NCBI GenBank assembly: GCA_023436765.1
Contig: JAEZHX010000178.1
Location: forward strand, 1-8,193
Direction: 5' to 3'
Source of the DNA: Bacillota bacterium
Lineage (GTDB): Bacteria > Bacillota > Clostridia > Lachnospirales > Lachnospiraceae
Length of the DNA: 8,193 bases
In this document: positions 1-5,782 of the stretch, in pieces
Layout of the letters: each line of letters starts with the position of its first letter
How positions within the stretch are numbered: the first letter of the stretch is position 1
Made by a program: the position numbers and the translations under genes
The notes under the pieces: model-generated
What the model saw: the letters and a program-made list of their open reading frames with translations, nothing else
Told to the model about the DNA's origin: nothing
Database searches by the model: none

Positions 1-343
1 CTTCCTTCACATAGCTGTTCACAATCTCTTTATAATCGAGAATAGTGGACTTCATATTACGGATCTTTTCTCTATTCTTACGGTACAGGATGTAAGCCTT
101 TGCCACATCAGTGTAACCGGTTTGTTCTAATACATTCTCTACACTGTCCTGAATATCCTCCACGTGGATTAAATTGTCATTGATCTTCTTTTGGAAATCC
201 GATGTAACCCTCAATGAGATTAAATTGATAATCTCTTCCGTGTAAAATTTCTCCGTGGCCTTGAATGCCTTAGTCACTGCTTCACTGATTTTTTGCAGGG
301 TAAACTCCGCGACCTGCCCGTCTCTCTTCACAACGCTAATCAT
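1..343 (-). CDS. nrdD: Anaerobic (class III) ribonucleoside-triphosphate reductase NrdD, N-terminal part, cut by window edge
   Basis: The reading frame starts at ATG 343-341 and stays open to the window edge, giving 114 residues of a protein that is normally about 700 or more. It begins MISVVKRDGQVAEFTLQKIS, the classic opening of an ATP-cone domain (residues 1 to about 92), followed by the conserved run AYILYRKNREKIRNMKST (about residues 86-103), which I recognise from clostridial NrdD. NrdD is the glycyl-radical enzyme that reduces ribonucleotides to deoxyribonucleotides without oxygen. Its ATP-cone senses ATP and dATP and sets overall activity. The start is supported by a purine-rich site AAGGGAGA about 9 nt upstream of ATG. 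The catalytic barrel and glycyl-radical loop lie outside the window, as would any nrdG activase gene. The NrdR-like boxes upstream agree with this identity. Alternative: another ATP-cone protein such as NrdR itself or a class I/II reductase, less likely given the residues after the cone. Confidence 0.9.
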   Translation of the reverse strand, partial: MISVVKRDGQVAEFTLQKISEAVTKAFKATEKFYTEEIINLISLRVTSDFQKKINDNLIHVEDIQDSVENVLEQTGYTDVAKAYILYRKNREKIRNMKSTILDYKEIVNSYVKE

Positions 344-406
344 ATGTAACTGTCTCCCTTCCCGCTCTCTCAAAGTAGAGATTTTGCTCGAAATCTTTAT
401 GTTTTT

Positions 407-435
407 ATAGTATCAGATTACAACTGGATAGTCAA
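407..435 (-). promoter_or_regulatory. Sigma-A-type promoter of nrdD
   Basis: On the minus strand the -35 TTGACT (430-435) and the -10 TACTAT (407-412) are separated by exactly 17 bases. This predicts transcription starting near position 400 and a leader of roughly 57 nt before the nrdD ATG at 343. It lies directly downstream, in the sense of transcription, of the paired NrdR-like boxes. Based on consensus match only. Confidence 0.7.
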
Positions 436-442
436 TACAAAA

Positions 443-489
443 ATACTAGATATATGAAGATTTTTTACACCTCACACTATATCTAGTAT
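443..489 (-). promoter_or_regulatory. Paired NrdR-box-like operators upstream of nrdD
   Basis: Box A at 474-489 reads ACACTATATCTAGTAT and matches the known NrdR palindrome (approximately ACACWATATWTWGTGT) closely. Box B at 443-458 reads ATACTAGATATATGAA and is a weaker match. Their starts are 31 bp apart, about three helical turns, which is the usual phasing of tandem NrdR boxes. The core of box B (442-454) and the core of box A (478-490) are exact 13-bp inverted copies of each other. NrdR is the ATP/dATP-sensing repressor of ribonucleotide reductase genes. Here the boxes lie just upstream of the -35 rather than over it, which is slightly unusual. A second promoter further up could place them downstream of a start. 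The spacing, the sequence and the adjacent nrdD gene together make the call good. Confidence 0.75.
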
Positions 490-670
490 TCAAATTAGTG
501 ATTTATTCCTATTAAGTTTCAATGCTGAATAGCCGATGAAAGACCCCGTTTCAGGATTTCCTGCCCGTATATGGGCTTCCCAATGTTCACTCTATTCTAC
601 ACATAAATCTATTGATGAGCACTTCTACCGTTATCCTGTTATGGTATCAAAATCGGCTCTCGCTTGTTTC
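490..670. other. Intergenic region between the NrdR boxes and the end of hflX
   Basis: About 180 bases without a supported gene. It contains two small hairpins on the plus strand, CAGG-ATTT-CCTG (about 553-564) and GCCC-GTATAT-GGGC (about 565-578). Neither is followed by a T-run, so I do not call a terminator for hflX. I did not recognise a riboswitch or small RNA. Together with 344-489 this completes a 327-base gap between nrdD and hflX. Confidence 0.5.
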
Positions 671-1915
671 CTATAGCTGCTCAAATATTTCCTTGGGTAC
701 ATATGCCTTCACATAGATTCCTTCCTGCTGGTATTCCTCCTCTAGCAGCTGACCATACTTGCGGACCGCTTGGATTTTCCCCGCCTCCTGGTAGGAGAAC
801 ACCTTCTCGACCAATATTTTCTGTTCCTTCAATACGGTCTCGATGATTTGCAGCAGCTTAGGGATATCCTGTCCGGTCTTTGCCGAAATCTTCGCGGTGT
901 AGTCCGCTTTGAAATCCTTCATGATCTGCGTGGCATCAACCTTATCCTGTTTGTTGAAAGCAGTAATGATTATTTTATCCTGAATCCCCAGCTTTCCAAG
1001 AGTTTCATATACAATATGCATCTGCTTATACGCATCCGGGTTAGAGCTATCCACAACATGGAGGATAATATCGGCATACTTGGCTTCCTCCAACGTACTT
1101 CGGAAGGAATCCACCAAGTGGTGCGGCAGCTTTCTGATAAAACCTACCGTATCTGTAAATAAAACCTGTTGCCCGCTCTCTAGGGTATAGTTCCTTGTGG
1201 TTGGATCCAGTGTGGCAAACAGCTTATCCTCTTCCAATACCCCGGCATTCGTCAGATGGTTCAGTAATGTGGATTTCCCGGCATTCGTATAACCTACAAT
1301 CGCCACCACAGGTATCTTGCTTTTGCTTCGCAGACTCCTGGCTGTCTCACGGTTCTTCTTCACATCCTCCAGCTCATGTCGGAGGATATTAATCCTTTCC
1401 TTGATCAACCGACGATCCATCTCCAGCTTCTTCTCTCCCGGACCTCTGGTCCCGATACCGCCGCCGAGTCTGGACAGAGAATTACGAAGCCCGATCAGTC
1501 TGGTGGAGCGATACTTTAGTTGTGCCATCTCAACCTGGATCTTGCCTTCCCTGGTGGTTGCCCGTTTCGCAAAGATATCCAGAATCAAAACGGTACGGTC
1601 CAGCACCTTTATTTGGAGAGTCTCCTCAAGGTTCTTCAGCTGAATCGGTGTCAATTCATCATCGCATACCACGCCGGTTGCATCATTCTCAAAGGCCAGC
1701 TCCCTTACCTCTTCCATCTTGCCCTTTCCAATATAGGTTCCCGGATGGATATTCTCACGGTTCTGTATGACCTTGCCGACTGTTACTGCCCCGGCTGTTC
1801 CGCAAAGCTCCTCCAACTCATCCAGAGATTCTGCTGTATCATCATTATCAGCAACAGCGACTCCCACCAGTACAAATCGCTCCTGCTGCTCCTTTATCTC
1901 GTATAGCTCTGCCAT
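671..1915 (-). CDS. hflX: GTPase HflX, ribosome-splitting/rescue factor
   Basis: A complete 414-residue protein of normal HflX length. Residues about 15-115 form the HflX N-terminal domain, and about 117-197 the helical linker with the glycine-rich loop GGGIGTRGPGE (151-161) that is typical of the family. The GTPase domain starts near 201. Its elements are a P-loop GYTNAGKST (208-216), switch I ATLDPTTR (234-241), DTVGF (255-259), NKQD (321-324) and SAK (344-346). A short C-terminal domain follows. In known family members HflX binds the 50S subunit near the E-site and peptidyl-transferase centre and splits stalled or hibernating 70S ribosomes, often under heat or antibiotic stress. The start is supported by AGGAGAG about 8 nt before ATG. 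It lies 72 bp behind the same-strand TPR lipoprotein gene with no convincing promoter or terminator between, so co-transcription is likely. No key residue is missing. Confidence 0.95.
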   Translation of the reverse strand: MAELYEIKEQQERFVLVGVAVADNDDTAESLDELEELCGTAGAVTVGKVIQNRENIHPGTYIGKGKMEEVRELAFENDATGVVCDDELTPIQLKNLEETLQIKVLDRTVLILDIFAKRATTREGKIQVEMAQLKYRSTRLIGLRNSLSRLGGGIGTRGPGEKKLEMDRRLIKERINILRHELEDVKKNRETARSLRSKSKIPVVAIVGYTNAGKSTLLNHLTNAGVLEEDKLFATLDPTTRNYTLESGQQVLFTDTVGFIRKLPHHLVDSFRSTLEEAKYADIILHVVDSSNPDAYKQMHIVYETLGKLGIQDKIIITAFNKQDKVDATQIMKDFKADYTAKISAKTGQDIPKLLQIIETVLKEQKILVEKVFSYQEAGKIQAVRKYGQLLEEEYQQEGIYVKAYVPKEIFEQL

Positions 1916-1987
1916 AGGTTAACTCTCCTGTTATGCTTCTTTCAAATTGTATTTCTTCTATAAATAAATGTTCTATTTATTTTATTT

Positions 1988-3157
1988 CTAATTCGTCTTA
2001 CGGGTTTTCAAAAACTGGGCTTCCCGTACTGCTTCCTCATCCTTCGGATAATCAGCCAAATAGCTTCTGAGCTTTTCCTGAGCAGCTTCCAGCTGTCCGA
2101 GGTGCTCCAATGCTACAATCTCATTCTTCTTTAATGCCCTCAACGTAACGGCGTCTCCTAAGTTGATGCCGTTTTCCAGATAGCGCAGAGCCTTCGCATC
2201 ATCTCCCTGTTTCATATAACAGTAGGCTACCTGATTATATACCGAAGCTTCTGTCACATCACCCTGTTCGATATATTTTTCATAGTAATAGATTGCGGTT
2301 GCGTAATCCTTCTGCTTCGCATAAATCTCACCAATATAGAAAAGTGCTTCCGGAAAGCCCTGGGCAAAGCCCTCGGTAAGCTCCGACAAGGCCGTTTCAT
2401 AATCTCCCTGATAATAGTGGATCTGTGCCTGGTGATATTGGTCCTCCTTGGAATCTGCTTTTATCTCAGCGGCCTGGCTAAGAACGGCTGCTGCTCCTGC
2501 TGTATCCTTCCTCTCAAGCATAAGATCATACTTACCGAAGTAATAATCATAATGATTCGGCTCCAGCCTGATGGCTTCCTCATAATCTGCCAGGCTCTTA
2601 TCCAGCTCCCCGGTTCTCATGTAGGTATAAGCACGCTTGCTGAGTGCTTCGGCCTCCTTGTTACTAAGCTCAATCACTCGGGTATACGTATCCCTTGCCT
2701 TCTCATATTCACCGATTATGATTAATGCAGTTCCCTTATAATACAATATATCCATATCAAGTTCCGATAATGCACCGATTGCTAAAGCCTCGTCAAACAG
2801 GCCGATTGCTTCCTGATAGCTCTGCATGTTGTAATATGCGATTCCCTTGCCTCTCAGTGCTCTTTTATTATTCTCCCTGATTATGGGAATATCTTTATCC
2901 ATATAAACACGGTCAAATTGCTTGATGGCATCGTCATAACGCTCCAATGAAACCAAGGCCAATCCGTAGTCGATATAATAATCGGCACGGTTCGGATTCT
3001 TCCCGATCGCCTTGGCAAAATAGGACGCTGATTCCTCAAAATTGCCGCTGACAAAGCATTTTTTGCCGCTGCGGTATAATCCTCCTGCCGTGCTGCAGCC
3101 GGATAATAGGAAGATCATCACAAATAATAGCTCGATTATCAGAAGTTTCTTCTTCAT
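1988..3157 (-). CDS. TPR-repeat lipoprotein of unknown function
   Basis: A 389-residue predicted lipoprotein. It opens with a positively charged KKK, a hydrophobic stretch and the lipobox LSGC with Cys21, so it should be anchored on the outer face of the cytoplasmic membrane. From about residue 24 to 372 it is a chain of roughly ten tetratricopeptide-like helical hairpins. The clearest are at 98-131, 137-168 and 169-202 (ending EEAIRLEPN), with another near 270-301. TPR domains bind other proteins; the partner here is unknown. I place the start at ATG 3157-3155 because GGAGGG (3163-3168) sits 5 nt upstream of it. A GTG two codons earlier would overlap that ribosome binding site and is improbable. 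Its neighbour downstream is hflX, probably in the same transcript, but no functional link is evident. Function in cell-envelope assembly or protein complex scaffolding is only a guess. Confidence 0.85.
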   Translation of the reverse strand: MKKKLLIIELLFVMIFLLSGCSTAGGLYRSGKKCFVSGNFEESASYFAKAIGKNPNRADYYIDYGLALVSLERYDDAIKQFDRVYMDKDIPIIRENNKRALRGKGIAYYNMQSYQEAIGLFDEALAIGALSELDMDILYYKGTALIIIGEYEKARDTYTRVIELSNKEAEALSKRAYTYMRTGELDKSLADYEEAIRLEPNHYDYYFGKYDLMLERKDTAGAAAVLSQAAEIKADSKEDQYHQAQIHYYQGDYETALSELTEGFAQGFPEALFYIGEIYAKQKDYATAIYYYEKYIEQGDVTEASVYNQVAYCYMKQGDDAKALRYLENGINLGDAVTLRALKKNEIVALEHLGQLEAAQEKLRSYLADYPKDEEAVREAQFLKTRKTN

Positions 3158-3251
3158 TGCCACCCTCCGTGGTTTATCTTATGAATGTGGATATGGACTC
3201 CAGAAATCCTATGTATTCTCAATAATCACTATATCTTGTTGTCTGATTATA

Positions 3252-3280
3252 ATTATACAACATCATCCATGAAATCGCAA
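3252..3280 (-). promoter_or_regulatory. Promoter of the TPR lipoprotein - hflX unit
   Basis: On the minus strand, -35 TTGCGA (3275-3280) and a perfect -10 TATAAT (3252-3257) are separated by 17 bases. The predicted start near 3245 gives a leader of about 88 nt before the ATG at 3157. I see no recognised riboswitch or operator in that leader. Confidence 0.7.
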
Positions 3281-3342
3281 CAAATCTCCTAATAAAACTG
3301 ATGACAAAACCGGAATAAAAAGCTGGCATGATGACGAGGGTA

Positions 3343-3402
3343 TGACAAGGGGACGGGGTTACTGACACCTATTTTGGTATCAGTAACCCCATCCCCTTGT
3401 CA
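3343..3402 (-). repeat. Palindromic dispersed repeat, copy 1 (REP/MITE-like)
   Basis: A 27-pair hairpin: 3343-3369 pairs with 3376-3402 around a 6-base loop. The left arm opens TGACAAGGGGACGGGGTTAC. Only two positions fail to pair on the plus strand (3354/3391 and 3366/3379, both C-A). In minus-strand RNA, the sense of the esterase just upstream, both become G-U pairs. Two GTGAC motifs on the minus strand (3406-3410 and 3399-3403) lead into the stem, 21 nt after the esterase stop codon. No T-run follows the stem in either direction, so it is not a canonical intrinsic terminator. It may still cap the 3' end of the esterase mRNA or block read-through. The left arm is identical to that of copy 2 at 5708. 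GC-rich and unlike its surroundings, it resembles non-autonomous REP-type elements moved by Y1 transposases; that assignment is inference. Confidence 0.85.
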
Positions 3403-3431
3403 CGCGTCACGAAGTAAGTTCTCTCCTGTAC

Positions 3432-4610
3432 TTATTCTTCAAACACCAGATTTTTCGAGAAGAAGGGTACAAAATAATCCTTCTCATAACCCGACGGGAA
3501 GGTATGGCCAATGTTTAATTCGGTCAGGGTGTGGTCAATGCCCTTTTCGTCCATCAACTCAGAAAGGTCGGTACAGCCTTCCGGGATCCATTTATAATAA
3601 TCTGCGGTTCCGCTTATCACATCAATTGCCTTCAGGGGCTGGTCCTTGGCCAAATAGGCGTCCAACTTCTCGTTCCAGTCACTAAAGCCTGTTTCCCATT
3701 TAGCAATGATCTCATTATCCTCCGGAGTTCCATCCATCGTCGGTATATCGCACATATTTTCCTTGGACTCATTCGGTGCAAAGGTCTGGCCATAACAGGT
3801 CAGAAAGGTATTATCTCCCCTCCACGAATCCATGGCCATCTGCAGGGAGCCTTTCTTCAGCACTCCCGGGCACAGCGCCAGAACGGAGGAAAATACATCC
3901 GGATGGCGCATGGCAAGGTTAAGGCTTGCATAGCCTCCCATGGAATATCCGGCAATTCCCCTGGATTCTGCCTTGGCAATGGTATGGTAGGTTGCATCAA
4001 TATGAGGGATAATCTCGTCAATAACATAATCCTCCCACATGCCCGTTACCGGAGAATTCACCCAGAAGGAGCCTTGGGAGGTGTCTGCTCTGCTGCCATC
4101 TACTTCAACAACGATGAATTCCTGATTGCCTGTTTGCGTCATGAACTGATTAAAAAAGAACTTGCGGGCAGCAATAAAAGTCATGGTATCCCCAAACCCA
4201 TGGAAAAAGTATACTGCCGGATATCTCTTCTGAGAGGAATAATAGCTGGGAGGAAGATATATCTTAATCTCCTTTGTCGGGCTGCTTCCATCCTTTGCAG
4301 ATGCAAGTGCTGTGGAGGTAAAGGATTCCTCAATCGTATTATCCTCCTCCACGGTGGCTTCTGTAACCACTGCTTCTGAACCCTTTTCATCTGCTGCTGT
4401 TCCTGCAGCAGCCGTCCCGTTTTCTGCAGTATCTGCCTCTGCGGGACTCGCCGTCTCTTTCTCAGCCGCTGCCACCGCCGGTGTTTCCTCGGATGCGTTT
4501 ACTGCAGCCTTTTGATTCTCAACCTCAGACATAGCCTTATCCTCCTTCTTGCAGGCTGCCATTGTGATTAATACTCCCAGGCAGCATAATAAAAATAATA
4601 ATTTCTTCAT
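3432..4610 (-). CDS. Lipoprotein esterase, alpha/beta-hydrolase fold (esterase D / carbohydrate esterase family 1-like)
   Basis: A 392-residue protein. Residues 1-20 are a lipoprotein signal ending MAAC (Cys20), so it should be tethered outside the membrane. Residues about 21-95 form a low-complexity linker rich in Ala, Glu and Thr. The hydrolase domain (about 98-390) shows HGFG (137-140) for the oxyanion hole, the nucleophile elbow GYSMGG with Ser223, a likely acid Asp337 in GTADYY and a likely base His369 in GHTF. This matches the putative-esterase family that includes feruloyl and acetyl-xylan esterases, S-formylglutathione hydrolase and mycolyl transferases. Surface location in an anaerobe suggests removal of acyl or feruloyl groups from plant polysaccharides, but the substrate cannot be read from sequence. 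The site AAAGGTGGGG about 9 nt before ATG supports the start. It is divergent from an AraC-type regulator, its likely controller, and is followed by palindromic repeat copy 1. Confidence 0.85.
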   Translation of the reverse strand: MKKLLFLLCCLGVLITMAACKKEDKAMSEVENQKAAVNASEETPAVAAAEKETASPAEADTAENGTAAAGTAADEKGSEAVVTEATVEEDNTIEESFTSTALASAKDGSSPTKEIKIYLPPSYYSSQKRYPAVYFFHGFGDTMTFIAARKFFFNQFMTQTGNQEFIVVEVDGSRADTSQGSFWVNSPVTGMWEDYVIDEIIPHIDATYHTIAKAESRGIAGYSMGGYASLNLAMRHPDVFSSVLALCPGVLKKGSLQMAMDSWRGDNTFLTCYGQTFAPNESKENMCDIPTMDGTPEDNEIIAKWETGFSDWNEKLDAYLAKDQPLKAIDVISGTADYYKWIPEGCTDLSELMDEKGIDHTLTELNIGHTFPSGYEKDYFVPFFSKNLVFEE

Positions 4611-4631
4611 TATGAAACCCCACCTTTTTGT

Positions 4632-4660
4632 TTTACTTCTTACTGGGCTTATTATATAAT
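4632..4660 (+). promoter_or_regulatory. Probable promoter of the AraC-type regulator, sharing a palindromic -10
   Basis: On the plus strand, TTTACT (4632-4637) and TATAAT (4655-4660) are 17 bases apart, giving a start near 4667 and a leader of about 120 nt. The -10 region 4651-4660, ATTATATAAT, is its own reverse complement, so the same ten bases offer a -10 hexamer to both divergent genes. Based on consensus match only. Confidence 0.45.
4651..4656 (-). promoter_or_regulatory. Probable -10 of the esterase promoter
   Basis: TATAAT on the minus strand, giving a predicted start near 4644 and a leader of about 34 nt. No good -35 is seen: AATTTT lies at 17-base spacing and TTAATT at 19. This suggests the promoter may need an activator, for which the divergent AraC-type regulator is the obvious candidate. 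It overlaps the plus-strand -10 at 4655-4660. Confidence 0.45.
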
Positions 4661-4789
4661 TAGGAAAAAAGATAAAATTAACATTTCTTGCTATTTCTAT
4701 AGGAGCAGTAATAGGAAAAAAGAAGAAATGCAGTTATGCTATTGCTGAAGATCAGTAATCACGAGGGAGTTTAACAGGAAAGGTTCGCC

Positions 4790-5674
4790 ATGAATGCAAA
4801 TCAGGTATCCCTAATTGAATTTACGATTGATACAATTGAGGAGAATCTGCTTCATCCTCTTAATCTTGATGAGCTGTCAAAGAAGGTGGGCCTATCAAAG
4901 TATCACCTGGAACGGCTTTTCAAGTCATTGTGCAGCAAACCGCTGATTTCTTATATCCGGGGTCGCCGCCTGAGCGTAAGCCTCCACGATTTGATCCATT
5001 CCAGGATGAACATCCTTGATATCGCCATAAAGTATCAATTTGAATATGAACAATCCTACATACGGGCATTCCAGAATCTGTTCGGAATCACACCGGCGAG
5101 ATACAGGAGGTCAAGACCCGAGCTGCCGATTGAGCAGAAGCTGGATACCAAAACCCTGACCGCAATAGATCAAGGCTTTGTTATACAGCCACGAATGGTA
5201 ATGAAACCCCAATTCTTCATCCAGGGAATCAAAGAGGAAATCTTCCATGATGAAAACCTGGCGAAGGCTACGACAAATAAGGTAGCAGAGCTTTTCCGCA
5301 ATCAATATCTAGCACAGGTTCCAAACCGCATCCATGAGGATATATACCTGGCTGTCATCAAGTACCTTCCTAACCCTTTGATCAGCAACGATTATATCCC
5401 CTGTGTGGAAACCGCGGTGTTAAATAAACCGGAAGCCCCCTTTGTTGCTATGGAACTACCGGCGCAGGAATATGCAGTATTTCGTTATGTCGGTCTCCAC
5501 GCTCCAACCCAGTTAGACTACCGAACCTTAAAGGAACTCTACGACTATACGGATTATTGGCTAAGGAATACAAAGCATAAACAGTGTCAGCCCTATCATT
5601 TTGAACGGATGGATCTTTCCATCTGCAGCGCTTCCTATTGTGAGATGGATATCTATATCCCGATCTGCAGCTAG
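4790..5674 (+). CDS. AraC/XylS-family transcriptional regulator with C-terminal GyrI-like effector-binding domain
   Basis: A 294-residue protein with the DNA-binding part at the N-terminus. Residues about 6-107 hold the two helix-turn-helix units of the AraC family. The first centres on LDELSKKVGLSKYHLERLFK (26-45), and the second ends in the family signature FQNLFGITPARYRR (94-107). After a short linker, residues about 128-292 fit the effector-binding GyrI/Rob-like fold, with a first strand pair near FFIQGIKEE (142-150) and a later FVAMELPAQEYAVFRYVG (218-235). This arrangement, as in E. coli Rob, suggests direct binding of a hydrophobic or cationic small molecule; the ligand is unknown. AGGAAAGG 6 nt before ATG supports the start. 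Divergence from the esterase gene implies it regulates that gene, itself, or both. The gene ends in tandem stop codons TAG-TGA, where a GTGAC-rich tract and palindrome copy 2 begin. Confidence 0.92.
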   Translation: MNANQVSLIEFTIDTIEENLLHPLNLDELSKKVGLSKYHLERLFKSLCSKPLISYIRGRRLSVSLHDLIHSRMNILDIAIKYQFEYEQSYIRAFQNLFGITPARYRRSRPELPIEQKLDTKTLTAIDQGFVIQPRMVMKPQFFIQGIKEEIFHDENLAKATTNKVAELFRNQYLAQVPNRIHEDIYLAVIKYLPNPLISNDYIPCVETAVLNKPEAPFVAMELPAQEYAVFRYVGLHAPTQLDYRTLKELYDYTDYWLRNTKHKQCQPYHFERMDLSICSASYCEMDIYIPICS

Positions 5675-5706
5675 TGACAAAGTGACAGTGACGGTGACAA
5701 GGCGAC
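5674..5706 (+). repeat. Degenerate GTGAC tandem tract leading into the palindrome
   Basis: GTGAC occurs at 5674, 5682, 5688 and 5694, followed by GCGAC at 5702 and a fifth GTGAC at 5707 that opens the palindrome stem. Spacing is irregular (8, 6, 6, 8 and 5 bases). It starts on the last base of the regulator stop codon. A shorter version (two GTGAC) precedes copy 1 in the esterase sense. Probably part of the same repeat element. Confidence 0.65.
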
Positions 5707-5707
5707 G

Positions 5708-5766
5708 TGACAAGGGGACGGGGTTACTGACACCTTTTTTGTGTCAGTAGCCCCGTCCCCTTGTTA
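5708..5766 (+). repeat. Palindromic dispersed repeat, copy 2 (REP/MITE-like)
   Basis: A 26-pair hairpin: 5708-5733 pairs with 5741-5766 around a 7-base loop containing six T. The left arm is identical to that of copy 1 at 3343. On the plus strand, the sense of the AraC-type gene, the only two non-Watson-Crick pairs are T-G (5724/5750) and G-T (5709/5765), so RNA of that sense pairs along the whole stem. It lies between convergent genes, 33 nt after the regulator stop and 16 nt after the hppA stop, so it may shield both 3' ends. No T-run follows the stem on either side. Its origin as a mobile repeat is inferred from the two copies. Confidence 0.85.
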
Positions 5767-5782
5767 ACTTATTGTTTATGTT

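Noticed and set aside
770..1906. Several plus-strand open frames of 65-130 residues across hflX
   Set aside because: Shadows of the strongly conserved hflX frame, with no start signals.
1916..1987. Separate promoter or terminator between the TPR gene and hflX
   Set aside because: Only a poor -10-like TACAAT with no -35, and an all-AT 8-bp stem without a clear U-tract.
3158..3163. GTG start two codons upstream for the TPR lipoprotein
   Set aside because: It overlaps the GGAGGG ribosome binding site. The ATG at 3157-3155 has proper spacing and still yields a full lipoprotein signal.
3343..3402. Canonical Rho-independent terminator
   Set aside because: The stem is very long and no U-run follows it on either strand; the nearest T-rich stretch on the minus strand begins about 20 bases later.
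3531..4379. A 282-residue open frame on the plus strand
   Set aside because: It lies wholly antisense to the esterase, has no ribosome binding site or recognisable domain, and the esterase frame has clear catalytic motifs.
4312..4515. Ala/Ser-rich plus-strand open frame
   Set aside because: It is the complement of the low-complexity Ala/Glu/Thr linker of the esterase; the composition explains the open frame.
5674..5711. CRISPR-like or protein-coding tandem repeat
   Set aside because: The unit is five bases with irregular spacing, there are no spacers, and it begins after the stop codon.
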